64,000 nt of DNA from JANXSS01 sp025356535 (GTDB lineage Bacteria > Pseudomonadota > Gammaproteobacteria > Burkholderiales > Burkholderiaceae_D), in assembly GCA_043762325.1 (NCBI GenBank), contig JAYUMU010000012.1, positions 1-64,000 on the forward strand, given 5' to 3'. Both the position numbers and the translations under genes were made by a program. This document shows positions 18,708-26,847 of the stretch, one piece after another (positions within the stretch are counted from its first letter, which is position 1; every line of letters begins with the position of its first letter). The notes below the pieces were generated by a model that was given only the letters and a program-made list of their open reading frames with translations, did not search any database and was not told the DNA's origin.

Positions 18708-19616
18708 ATGGAAAACCATCGCGGCAAGGTCGCCGTCATCACCGGCGGCGCCAGCGGTTTCGGTCTGGAGTTTGCACGGCTGGGCGCTGCACGCGGCATG
18801 AAACTGGTGCTGGCCGACGTCCAGCAGAATGCCCTCGACACGGCGCGCGCGGAACTGGAAGCAGCCGGCGCCGAAGTGCTGGCCATGCAATGCGACGTGC
18901 GCAGCGGCGCGGCAGTGCAGGCGCTGGCCGACGCCACCATGGCGCGCTTCGGCGCGGTGCACCTGCTGTTCAACAATGCCGGCGTGGGCGCCGGCGGCCT
19001 GGTCTGGGAAAACACCCAGGCCGACTGGGAGTGGGTGCTTGGCGTCAATCTCTGGGGCGTGATCCACGGCGTGCGCATCTTCACGCCGCTGATGCTGGCG
19101 TGCGCCGCGAGCGATCCGGCCTACCGCGGCCACATCGTCAACACCGCCTCGATGGCGGGCCTGCTCAATGCGCCGACGATGGGCATCTACAACGTCTCCA
19201 AGCATGCGGTGGTGTCGCTGTCGGAGTCGCTCTACCAGGATCTGAAGCTGGTCGACGCGCCGATTGGCGCATCGGTGCTGTGCCCGTATTTCGTGCCGAC
19301 CGGTATCAGCCAGTCGCAGCGCAACCGGCCCGCCGATGTAAGCAACGCCGATGCCGAGCCGACCGCCAGCCAGCGCGCGGCCCAGGCCATGTCGGAAAAG
19401 GCGGTCGGCTCCGGCAGGGTCTCGGCCGTCGAGGTCGCCCGCATGACCTTCGAAGCCATCGATGCCGAGCGTTTCTACATCTATTCGCATCCGCATGCAT
19501 TGTCGAACGTGCAGCAGCGCATGGAAGAAATCGTCGCCATGAAAAATCCCGGCGATCCTTATGCAGCCGTGCCGCACATCCGCGACATGCTGCGCGCCAA
19601 GCTGCAGGCAGGCTGA
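18708..19616 (+). CDS. Short-chain dehydrogenase/reductase (SDR), second copy in cluster
   Basis: The 302-residue SDR has TGGASGFGLEFARLGA at the N-terminus, NNAGVGAGG, and the Tyr161-x3-Lys165 motif in YNVSKHAV with SMAG upstream. It is clearly distinct in sequence from the SDR at 16364, with a longer C-terminus. Its start is preceded by AGGGGAC. It probably catalyses an alcohol/ketone interconversion on a hydrophobic substrate. Confidence 0.9.
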   Translation: MENHRGKVAVITGGASGFGLEFARLGAARGMKLVLADVQQNALDTARAELEAAGAEVLAMQCDVRSGAAVQALADATMARFGAVHLLFNNAGVGAGGLVWENTQADWEWVLGVNLWGVIHGVRIFTPLMLACAASDPAYRGHIVNTASMAGLLNAPTMGIYNVSKHAVVSLSESLYQDLKLVDAPIGASVLCPYFVPTGISQSQRNRPADVSNADAEPTASQRAAQAMSEKAVGSGRVSAVEVARMTFEAIDAERFYIYSHPHALSNVQQRMEEIVAMKNPGDPYAAVPHIRDMLRAKLQAG

Positions 19617-19659
19617 GGCGCCGTCGCCGCGACCCTTTCAACCAACGGGAGCCACCCCC

Positions 19660-20559
19660 ATGTCCGCCACGATCCAAGACCGGCAATTCGTCACGCTCGA
19701 CAACGGCATTCGATTGCATTACGCCAGCGCGGGCGAGCAGGGGCGCCCGCTGATGCTGTTTCTGCACGGTTTCCCGGAATTCTGGTACGAGTGGCATGCC
19801 CAGCTTGCCGAGTTCGGCGCCGATCATTTTGCGGTGGCGCCGGATTTGCGCGGCTTTAACCTCTCCGACATGCCTTCTGAGGTTGCGGCCTACAAGGCGC
19901 GCCACGTCATCGACGACCTGGTGCGGCTGATCGCGCATCTCGGCTACGAACGCTGCATCCTGGTGGCACACGACTGGGGCGGCGCGATCGCCTGGAACAT
20001 GGCGCTGTCGCATCCGCAGTTGCTGCAGCGGCTCATCATCGTCAATGCGCCGCATCCCTATCTGTTCCTGAAGGCGCTGGCGACCGACCCGGCGCAACAG
20101 GCTGCCAGCAGCTACATGAACTGGCTGCGTGCGGCCGACTCCGAAACGGCGCTGGCAGCAGACGACTTCAAGCGCATGGAAGGATTTTTCGCGGCCATGG
20201 GCCAGGGCCCGGCCGACTGGTTCGACGGCGACACCCGCGCGCGCTATCACGCGGCATGGGCGCGCGGCCTGCAGGGCGGCGTCAACTACTACCGCGCCAC
20301 GCCCGCCCATCCGCCGACGCCGACCGAACCGGGGCCGCTGAAGCTGACCCTGCGCCCGGAAGATTTCACGGTGACCGTGCCAACGCGCGTCATCTGGGGC
20401 GAGGCCGACATGGCCTTGCCGGCAAGCCTGCTCGATGGCCTGGAAGACGTGGTCACCGATCTGCAGGTACAGCGCATCGCCGACGGCAGCCACTGGGTCA
20501 TCCATGAACAGCCAGAGCGCATCAACCGCCTGATCCGGGGATTTCTGCCTGCGGATTGA
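19660..20559 (+). CDS. Alpha/beta hydrolase, epoxide-hydrolase-like
   Basis: The 299-residue protein has the oxyanion-hole motif HGFPEFWYEW and a nucleophile elbow VAHDWGGAIAW in which the nucleophile is Asp105 rather than Ser. Asp at this position is typical of epoxide hydrolases and haloalkane dehalogenases. The C-terminal DGSHWVIHEQPERIN gives the catalytic His. The ATG at 19660 follows CGGGAG; upstream in-frame starts lie inside the preceding gene. It is the last gene of the cluster, so hydrolysis of an epoxide or ester intermediate is possible. Confidence 0.88.
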   Translation: MSATIQDRQFVTLDNGIRLHYASAGEQGRPLMLFLHGFPEFWYEWHAQLAEFGADHFAVAPDLRGFNLSDMPSEVAAYKARHVIDDLVRLIAHLGYERCILVAHDWGGAIAWNMALSHPQLLQRLIIVNAPHPYLFLKALATDPAQQAASSYMNWLRAADSETALAADDFKRMEGFFAAMGQGPADWFDGDTRARYHAAWARGLQGGVNYYRATPAHPPTPTEPGPLKLTLRPEDFTVTVPTRVIWGEADMALPASLLDGLEDVVTDLQVQRIADGSHWVIHEQPERINRLIRGFLPAD

Positions 20560-20794
20560 GGTTCGCCGCCAGCAAGAACGGCATGTCGCCGGCGCGCACG
20601 CGCCATGGTTTTAAATATGACATATCTGTTACAGCTCGTGAAAACAACAAATTAATTGATATAAAATAGAAAATCATTGAGATAACGCTTTCGTGATACT
20701 GTGTTGCACCAGGGAACTATTACATTCGGTAATCCTGTTGCTTCAACTAACGAAAGTTCGCGTGCGCCACGAATTTGAGACGTTTTTGAGAATC
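20560..20794. promoter_or_regulatory. AT-rich leader upstream of the minor-pilin operon
   Basis: This 235-bp gap contains an AT-rich core (about 20608–20700, with TTGATATAAAATAG) inside otherwise GC-rich DNA. It probably carries the promoter of the pilin operon. No single -35/-10 pair is convincing. Confidence 0.35.
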
Positions 20795-21415
20795 ATGTCG
20801 GGGGTCGATGGCAGTGCTTGCCGATCGCCCCGATGCCGTCCGACCCGGCCTGGCGGCTTCACGATCGTCGAACTGATGATCGTGCTGGCCCTGATCGCGA
20901 TCCTGAGCTCACTGGCAGCGCCGTCATTTGCCCGCTTGATTCAAGGCACGAAAATCTCCAGCGGCATCAATACCTTTCTATCGGATATGCGCTTTGCCCG
21001 CAGCGAGGCGATTCGCCGTGGCGGTGGCGTCGTCATCTGCCGCAGCGACTTTCCCGAAGCGTCCAATCCTGTCTGTGCCGCCGCCGCTGCGCCGGACGGA
21101 AACGGCTGGGCCAGCGGCTGGATCGTTTTTCAAGACCTCGAAAACGACGGCGTCAAGCGTTCCGACTCGCCGCTGCTGCGGGTGCAGTCGCCAATGCCGT
21201 CGATCAATGCCATTAAAGACAGCAAGCTGTTTTCGACAAAATTTCGCTTTACCGCCACCGGCCGGCTCGCCAATGCAAACTCGGCCACGACGCTTGTCTT
21301 CGGCGCGGCACCGTTGTTTGCAAGCGAGACGCAACGCACCGTCTGCATCAGCCTCGGTGGCAGTGCGCGAACGGCCGGGGATGGCGCAGCAACATGCGCC
21401 GGGAGCCCGCCATGA
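20795..21415 (+). CDS. fimT: GspH/FimT-type minor pseudopilin
   Basis: This 206-residue prepilin has the type III signal GG|FTIVELMIVLALIAILSS: peptidase cleavage after Gly, Phe at +1 and Glu at +5, followed by a hydrophobic helix. A FimT/GspH C-terminal domain follows, with SDMRFARSEAIRRG and a paired-cysteine end. Minor pilins prime type IV pilus assembly at the inner membrane. The ATG at 20795 gives a 26-residue leader; longer in-frame starts are possible. Its stop overlaps the pilV start (ATGA), the first of a chain of overlaps that defines the operon. Confidence 0.88.
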   Translation: MSGVDGSACRSPRCRPTRPGGFTIVELMIVLALIAILSSLAAPSFARLIQGTKISSGINTFLSDMRFARSEAIRRGGGVVICRSDFPEASNPVCAAAAAPDGNGWASGWIVFQDLENDGVKRSDSPLLRVQSPMPSINAIKDSKLFSTKFRFTATGRLANANSATTLVFGAAPLFASETQRTVCISLGGSARTAGDGAATCAGSPP

Positions 21416-21987
21416 GCCGTATCCCGTTGCGCGCGGCTGCTTCGAGACAGGCGGGAGCATCCCTGATGGAAGTGCTGGTGGCCATGCTCTTGCTGTCGTT
21501 CGGCATGTTGTCGCTGGCGGCGATGACGTCCTTTGCGGTGCAGATGCCGAAGCTGTCGGGCTATCGTGCGACGGCGGTCAATCTTGCAGCCGACCATATC
21601 GACCGGATGCGGGCCAACCCGATCGGGTTCGGCAACGGCGGCTACGACAAGGCGAGCAGTTACGACAGCTCGCGTGCCGTGCTGGCGATGAACGGCTCGG
21701 ACGCCTGCAATTACCCGACCTGCGATCCTGCCTCGCTGTCGACGATGGACGGCGCCGTCACGAGAGCTGCGGTGCGCGCCGGCTTGCCGGCAGGCGGCAT
21801 CCTGATGTCCAGGGACAGCAACACGGGCACCGCCAGCACGACCGACGGCAACCTCTGGATCATGTGGCAGGAACCGGAATCCCGCGCACCCGTCAATGCT
21901 GCAGCGTCGGACAACTGTCCCGTCGAAGTGGCGCAGCATTACGCCAGTTCCAAGCCGCGCTGTCTCTACGTCAGGTTCAGGCTATGA
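21412..21987 (+). CDS. pilV: Type IV pilus minor pilin PilV
   Basis: The 191-residue prepilin-like protein has the leader ending AGASLMEVLVAMLLLSFGML, with cleavage expected after Gly and Glu at +5. The SLMEVLVA form and the following MLSLAAMTSFAV match PilV. It carries DHIDRMRANPIGF, common in PilV proteins. Start and stop codons overlap both neighbours by ATGA. Confidence 0.88.
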   Translation: MSRIPLRAAASRQAGASLMEVLVAMLLLSFGMLSLAAMTSFAVQMPKLSGYRATAVNLAADHIDRMRANPIGFGNGGYDKASSYDSSRAVLAMNGSDACNYPTCDPASLSTMDGAVTRAAVRAGLPAGGILMSRDSNTGTASTTDGNLWIMWQEPESRAPVNAAASDNCPVEVAQHYASSKPRCLYVRFRL

Positions 21988-23012
21988 CCACGCTCCGGCT
22001 CGCCCGGCCCCGCAGCGGCGCACAATGCCATGCCGGGTTCTCCCTCATCGAATTGATGATCTCCCTGACCATCGGCCTGGTCATTGCCGGCGCCTCGTTT
22101 TACGCCTACCTGGGCACGGCCCGCGCGACAAAGATGGCCGAGGCGCAGGGAAGGATGTACGAGGACGGCCAGGCCGCACTGATGATCCTCACGCAGCAGC
22201 TGCGCATGGCCGGCGCCAATCCGCAGCAGGCCGACCGGGCCGACAATGCTGCGCCGGCGCTGTCGAGCCGCCACAATCCGGTCTACCTGCCGATGCCCGA
22301 ATATGCCGGGTTCGCGCTGGCGCCGGCAACCTACAGCCCATCGGGATTCAGTATCCGGGGCTGCACCACATCGTTTAGCAACATCGATACGCAAGGTCAG
22401 ATCGACGCCCTGACCTGCGTGCCGGGCAGCGGCTCGCAGTCCATTGCCATCAACTACGAGGCCGATCGGTTCAATACGGTCGCAACCGACGCAGGCCTGC
22501 CGACGGACTGCCTCGGAAACGCGCTGCCGTCGATCACGGCGACATTGCCAACGGTGATCGGCTCGGGCGTCGGCACGACCGACGTCACCTATGCGGTGGC
22601 CGACAACCGGTTCTATGTCGGCGCAACGCCGGCGATGACGAGCTTGTACTGCAAGGGCAATGGCGCCGCCGCAGCGCTGCCGCTGGTGGACAACATCGAG
22701 AACCTGCAGTTTTCGTACGGGGTGAGAAGCACCGCCGATGCGACGAGCACGGCTGCCGTCGCCGGGTATCTGAGCGCCGATCAGATCAGCACCCAAGCCG
22801 ACCTGGCAGCCCTGCAAAACGACGCTGCACGCTGGGCCAAGGTGCTGACCGTGCGCATCTGCATCGTGGTGCGCAGCGAGCTGCCCGTGGTATCGAACCC
22901 GGGCTCGGCGCGCTATCTGAAATGCGATGGAACCATGGAGACGGCACCGCCCGACCTGCGGCTGCGGCATGCATACTTTACAACCGTGGTACTGCGGAAC
23001 CGGCGACTGTGA
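21984..23012 (+). CDS. pilW: Type IV pilus minor pilin PilW
   Basis: The 342-residue prepilin has G|FSLIELMISLTIGLVIAG at about residues 18–36 and continues with the PilW pattern RMYEDGQAALMILTQQLRMAG. The C-terminal half contains LCKGNG-like and LPLVDNIENLQFSYGV motifs common in PilW. It overlaps pilV upstream (ATGA) and pilX downstream (GTGA). Confidence 0.9.
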   Translation: MTTLRLARPRSGAQCHAGFSLIELMISLTIGLVIAGASFYAYLGTARATKMAEAQGRMYEDGQAALMILTQQLRMAGANPQQADRADNAAPALSSRHNPVYLPMPEYAGFALAPATYSPSGFSIRGCTTSFSNIDTQGQIDALTCVPGSGSQSIAINYEADRFNTVATDAGLPTDCLGNALPSITATLPTVIGSGVGTTDVTYAVADNRFYVGATPAMTSLYCKGNGAAAALPLVDNIENLQFSYGVRSTADATSTAAVAGYLSADQISTQADLAALQNDAARWAKVLTVRICIVVRSELPVVSNPGSARYLKCDGTMETAPPDLRLRHAYFTTVVLRNRRL

Positions 23013-23671
23013 AACCTGATCCCATGCCAGCACTCGCCAGAAAATTGCCTGCGACGACCAGCCGCTGCACGCCGCCACGCGCCGCGCCCGTGCGCCGGTT
23101 GCGCGGTCCCGAACACCAGCGCGGCCTGGTCCTGATCGTTGCATTGATCATGCTTGGCGTGATTTCACTGCTTGCCATTTCCAGCGTGCGCAATGCCGCA
23201 TCGACCGAGACGGTTGCAGGCAACGTGCGCACGACAGAACTGGCGACGCAGGCTGCCGAGATCGCGTTGCGTCACTGCGAGGCGTCCGTTCTGGAGACGC
23301 TGTCGGCGGCCTCCGGCGCGCCGGCGGCGTACCCGACAACCTTCAATTCCGGCAATATCCTGTCGCCTGCAAGTGCTGCTCGCTGGCAGAACATGGCCAA
23401 CTGGGACAGCACGACGTCTGCTGCCTACGTTCTTCCACTGACCATGGTGAACCAGCCCGGAATGGCGACGACGACCTACAAGCGCCCGCCCGAATGCATG
23501 GTCGAGCCCTTGCCGGTGATGCCGGCCGGCGCCGGTGCAGTCCTCAGTACATCGACCTCGTTCGTCATCACTGCCCGCGGCTTCGGCCCGGAAGTTTTGG
23601 CCGCCAGTACCAGCCGCAGTCGCCCGGTCGGCAGCGAGGTCTGGATGCAGTCGCAGATCGACGTGCAATGA
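23009..23671 (+). CDS. pilX: Type IV pilus minor pilin PilX
   Basis: The 220-residue protein has the PilX-type membrane segment QRGLVLIVALIMLGVISLLA, which lacks the usual Glu+5, as many PilX proteins do, followed by VRNAASTETVAGNVRTTELA and the CE pair AEIALRHCE. The GTG at 23009 overlaps the pilW stop; an internal ATG at 23024 is an alternative. Normally pilY1 would follow immediately; here a different gene does. Confidence 0.85.
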   Translation: MKPDPMPALARKLPATTSRCTPPRAAPVRRLRGPEHQRGLVLIVALIMLGVISLLAISSVRNAASTETVAGNVRTTELATQAAEIALRHCEASVLETLSAASGAPAAYPTTFNSGNILSPASAARWQNMANWDSTTSAAYVLPLTMVNQPGMATTTYKRPPECMVEPLPVMPAGAGAVLSTSTSFVITARGFGPEVLAASTSRSRPVGSEVWMQSQIDVQ

Positions 23672-23682
23672 AAGGACCCGCG

Positions 23683-24879
23683 ATGACAGCCGCCCGAATC
23701 CGCATGCGTGCCGTTGCCGACGACGATCGGGCGGCTTGCCGCAGGCCGCCCGTCTGGATCAGGATGCTCTGTCCGCTCGCGCTGCTGCTGTGGACGCTGC
23801 CCGCGCATGCGGAGGCCTATGCATTTCCAGGCAATCTGCCGGCGAGCTGCAGCCGCAACAGCAGCGGCACCTATGTCTGCGATGGCTTGACGCTTGCATC
23901 CGGCGACTCGCTTACGGTGGCGGCGCCGACCGTCATCACGGTCAACGGGCCGCTGAAAACGGCCCCATCCACCCAGATCAATGCCGGCGGCGCTGCCTCG
24001 AAGCTCACGCTGGTGATCGTCGGTGTCAGCGACCTCGGTGACAAATCAACGATTGCCGCCAACATCACCGCCGGCGGGACACTCTCCTTCGGCGTCCAGA
24101 GCACCATCAAGGGCACCCTCACCACTGCTGTCGGCGTCATCAACATCGGCCCGGGCAGTACGGTCGTCGGTGCGATCACCACCGGTTCGGGGGCAGTCAA
24201 TATCGGCGACGCCAGTACGGTCACCGGGTCGATCAACACCACTGTTGCCGGCGTGGTGACGGTCGGTAACGACGCCACTATCTCCGGCAACATCACCACG
24301 GTTTCCGGTGCCGTCAACATCGGTCAACGAAGCCGGGTCGACGGCGCCATCATCACCCTGATCGCCGGCGCCGTCACGATCGCCACGGGCGCCACCATCG
24401 CAGGCAGCGTTTCGACGACCTACCAGGGAAGCGACATCGGTGCGGGCGTCATCACGATCGGTGACGGCGTCCAGGTCAACGGTACCGTCACCACCAATAC
24501 CGGCGCAATTACCATCGGCAAGTCGAGCCGTATTACCGAAACCATCCGCACCAACGACGGTGCAATCACGGTCGGCAACAATGCCAATATCGGCGGGTCG
24601 GCTTGCACGGCAAATTCCGGCGCGATCACGGTCGGCGACAACAGCAATGTGAGCGGCAACATCGAAACCTTGCATGCCGGCGCCATCACGGTCGGCGACT
24701 TCAGCAACGTGGGCGGCGCCGCCACGGTATATGCCGCAGGCGCCAGGACCGTGGCTGCCAGTGCGACGGTGCGAAACCGGATCGGTATTTCCTGCGACAT
24801 CATCGCCGCCAAATCCACCGCGCGCCCGCCACTGACGATCAAGTCACGCGTGTGGCGTCAACTTTTCATGCGGTCGTAA
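23683..24879 (+). CDS. Secreted beta-solenoid repeat protein in the PilY1 position
   Basis: The 398-residue protein has an N-terminal region with a hydrophobic segment at about residues 25–42 ending PAHA, indicating export. About ten imperfect 19–20-residue repeats follow, pattern G-A-I/V-T-I/V-G-x-x-[ST/AN]-x-[IV]-x-G-x-[IV]-x-T, over about residues 125–365. Such repeats usually fold as a right- or left-handed beta-helix. There are four cysteines at the edges. The ATG at 23683 has AAAGGA upstream; an ATG at 23668 overlapping the pilX stop is also possible. It has no PilY1 beta-propeller and no von Willebrand domain. It resembles the repeat half of the DUF3494 protein at 29695–30972. Position implies a pilus-tip, adhesive or pilus-associated role; this is inference. 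Confidence 0.75.
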   Translation: MTAARIRMRAVADDDRAACRRPPVWIRMLCPLALLLWTLPAHAEAYAFPGNLPASCSRNSSGTYVCDGLTLASGDSLTVAAPTVITVNGPLKTAPSTQINAGGAASKLTLVIVGVSDLGDKSTIAANITAGGTLSFGVQSTIKGTLTTAVGVINIGPGSTVVGAITTGSGAVNIGDASTVTGSINTTVAGVVTVGNDATISGNITTVSGAVNIGQRSRVDGAIITLIAGAVTIATGATIAGSVSTTYQGSDIGAGVITIGDGVQVNGTVTTNTGAITIGKSSRITETIRTNDGAITVGNNANIGGSACTANSGAITVGDNSNVSGNIETLHAGAITVGDFSNVGGAATVYAAGARTVAASATVRNRIGISCDIIAAKSTARPPLTIKSRVWRQLFMRS

Positions 24880-24882
24880 CCG

Positions 24883-25398
24883 ATGCTCACCACAGAAAAC
24901 GCAGTAGCGGGCATCGTGCTGGTGTCAAACGCCATCAGGCGCGCCAGAACGGCGGGTTTTACGTTGATAGAACTCGTCATCGTCATGCTGATCGTCACGA
25001 TTCTGGCGGCTGTGGCGTTGCCGTCCTACGCCAGCTACATTGCCAAGGCCCGCCGCGCCGACGCCAAAAGTCAACTCATGCAAGTCGCCCAGTACATGCG
25101 TGCCTTCTATGCGGCCAATGACAGTTTTGTCCAGGACCGGGCCGCAAATTCCGTCCTCGGCCAGATACCGCCGGCGCTTTTGCAGTCGCCCGCAGACGCG
25201 ACAAAGATCTACGGCCTCCTGATTCCTGAATCGACGCTGACCGACGGCAGTTTCGAGATCCGGATGTCGCCGGTAGCCGGCGGGCGGATGAGCACGGACC
25301 AGTGCGGCGTTTTCACCCTGACCTCGACCGGTGTGCGCGGCGTGATGATCGGCGAGGTGGCGGGCGAGGCCGCATTGCGCGACCAGTGCTGGCAATAG
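24883..25398 (+). CDS. pilE: PilE-like type IV pilin
   Basis: The 171-residue prepilin has a 24-residue leader and the site G|FTLIELVIVMLIVTILAAVALPSY. It then has YIAKARRADAKSQLMQVAQYMRAFYAANDSF, typical of PilE minor pilins encoded at the end of fimT–pilVWXY1–pilE clusters. Two cysteines near the C-terminus (DQCGVFTL, DQCW) could form the D-region disulphide. It begins 3 bp after the repeat protein and closes the operon. Confidence 0.88.
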   Translation: MLTTENAVAGIVLVSNAIRRARTAGFTLIELVIVMLIVTILAAVALPSYASYIAKARRADAKSQLMQVAQYMRAFYAANDSFVQDRAANSVLGQIPPALLQSPADATKIYGLLIPESTLTDGSFEIRMSPVAGGRMSTDQCGVFTLTSTGVRGVMIGEVAGEAALRDQCWQ

Positions 25399-25438
25399 CC
25401 GTGCGAACGCGACGCGCGATGCGGTGTTTGGATAAGGA

Positions 25439-25475
25439 AACCGGGTCAAAACCATCACCCGGAAAAAACCGGATG
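25439..25475. other. Hairpin after pilE
   Basis: CCGGGT/ACCCGG arms (25440–25461) are followed by AAAAAA, then ACCGG and a TTTTTT run at about 25479–25484. It could end pilin-operon transcription, but the U-tract is not directly adjacent to the stem, so this is uncertain. Confidence 0.3.
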
Positions 25476-25558
25476 CTGCTTTTTTAGTAAAGATAAATCT
25501 GTCCGGCTGGCGAAATCGCGCATCCGGCGTGGCCTGTAGGGCGCCGGTGCGTACAGCA

Positions 25559-25577
25559 GTTGTCCACGGTAGACAAC
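25559..25577. promoter_or_regulatory. Inverted repeat upstream of the HTH–receiver gene
   Basis: GTTGTC-N7-GACAAC (25559–25577) sits about 115 bp upstream of the response-regulator start, just before an AT-rich promoter-like stretch. It is a candidate operator; no regulator is assigned. Confidence 0.4.
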
Positions 25578-25693
25578 AAGAAACATATTTTGCGTAAATA
25601 AAAATAATCTATGATGAGGGGTACAAATCACTCTAAATAAAGCTAAATGTTAAATTTGTTAGTGGTAAAAAGTTTTTCTGAAGGAACTTTGGC

Positions 25694-26305
25694 ATGACTG
25701 ACTCCGATATTTGCACAACGCAACAGGCTGCCAAAATGCTGGGTATTTCCGTAACGTCCGTGCAGCAACTGGTCGAGAGTGGCGAGATCGAAGCCTGGAA
25801 AACAAAGGGTGGACATCGCCGCATATCGTTGGCCGCGGTGCAGTGCTACAGAGGAACGCTGGCTGCTCCGACGCCGGTTAGCGCCCCCGCGACCAAGCCG
25901 CTCAATACTGACCTCACGATCCTGATCGTGGAAGACGACAAGATGCAGCGCCTGGTATACGACCGCCAGATCCGCGCCTGGAATCTGCCGGCAAGCGTGC
26001 ATTTCTGCGACAACGGTTATCGCGCACTGGTCGAGATCGCAACCCGCAAGCCCGATATCCTGCTGGCCGACATCATGATGGATGGCATAGACGGTTACGA
26101 AGTCGTGACCACGATCCTGTCGTACCCCGACCTGGCGCAGATGAACATCGCGATCCTTTCCGGCATGCCGCCGGACGATATCGCCGCGCGCGGCGGGGTG
26201 CCCGACGGCGTGGTTTTTTTTGAAAAGCCGGTGAACTACGACGAGCTGCGCGGTTTCCTGCGCGCCTGCTGTGCCCAGAAGGTGCGCGCTGCGCGCGCCG
26301 GATGA
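25694..26305 (+). CDS. Response regulator with N-terminal MerR/excisionase-type HTH
   Basis: The 203-residue protein joins an excisionase-like helix-turn-helix (residues 7–55: TTQQAAKMLGISVTSVQQLVESGEIEAWKTKGGHRR) to a CheY-like receiver (about 75–190). In the receiver, VEDD gives the acidic pocket, Asp126 in LLADIMMDG is the phospho-acceptor, and FEKPV supplies the Lys. Most DNA-binding response regulators have the receiver first, so this order is unusual. A good GAAGGA ribosome binding site precedes the ATG. It is followed by an Hpt gene and a hybrid kinase, making a complete phosphorelay. Targets are unknown, though the adjacent pilin and PEP-CTERM genes are candidates. Confidence 0.88.
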   Translation: MTDSDICTTQQAAKMLGISVTSVQQLVESGEIEAWKTKGGHRRISLAAVQCYRGTLAAPTPVSAPATKPLNTDLTILIVEDDKMQRLVYDRQIRAWNLPASVHFCDNGYRALVEIATRKPDILLADIMMDGIDGYEVVTTILSYPDLAQMNIAILSGMPPDDIAARGGVPDGVVFFEKPVNYDELRGFLRACCAQKVRAARAG

Positions 26306-26377
26306 GCACCCGGACAACATCGGCCTGCCGGCACGCCTGCGGCGACCTGCGCAAGCGCATGCGCAGGCAAGGCATCC

Positions 26378-26815
26378 GTGGCGCTGCATCCTGATTGTCG
26401 CGCACCGGGTCGCGCTGCGATGCATGGCCTTGCGCCGTGCATCGCAGCGCTGCAGGTCCTTGACCTGGACATTCTCATCAGCACGGCAGCGGGCGATCGC
26501 GCGCTCGCCCGGGAGCTGCTGACGATTTTTGTTGCAACGGCCGAGCCGATCTTCAGGCGGCTTGCAGCGGCGATGGAGGCCGGTGATTGCGCAGCAAGCC
26601 GGCACGAGAGCCATGCCATGGCCGGCGCGGCAGGCCTGATCGGTGCGAGCGCAATCATCCCGATCCTCAAGGAGATCGAAGTGCTTGCTTTTCGGCGTCA
26701 CCATGAATCCGTCGCCAGCCGAATGCCCGCACTGGCGTTGGCGTTCGCACCCGTCATGGCAGCCGTCGTGCAGGCGCTGGAGAATTTCGATGCGTCCGGC
26801 GAAGCGGCTTTATGA
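26378..26815 (+). CDS. Hpt (histidine phosphotransfer) domain protein
   Basis: The ~145-residue helical protein carries the phosphotransfer motif SRHESHAMAGAAGLIGA, where the second His is the expected phospho-acceptor. It would relay phosphate between the hybrid kinase and the HTH–receiver protein. The start is uncertain: a GTG at 26378 or an ATG at 26420. An ATG at 26302 that overlaps the previous stop codon is in another frame and ends after 30 codons, so it is not this gene's start unless a frameshift exists. Confidence 0.8.
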   Translation: MALHPDCRAPGRAAMHGLAPCIAALQVLDLDILISTAAGDRALARELLTIFVATAEPIFRRLAAAMEAGDCAASRHESHAMAGAAGLIGASAIIPILKEIEVLAFRRHHESVASRMPALALAFAPVMAAVVQALENFDASGEAAL

Positions 26816-26847
26816 CGTCCCGTGCATGCGCCCCTTGAGACAATCCA

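Noticed and set aside
23900..24760. Regular repeats that might suggest a CRISPR or minisatellite
   Set aside because: The ~57–60-bp periodicity is imperfect, follows codon positions and encodes the beta-helix repeat. There are no constant repeats separated by unique spacers.
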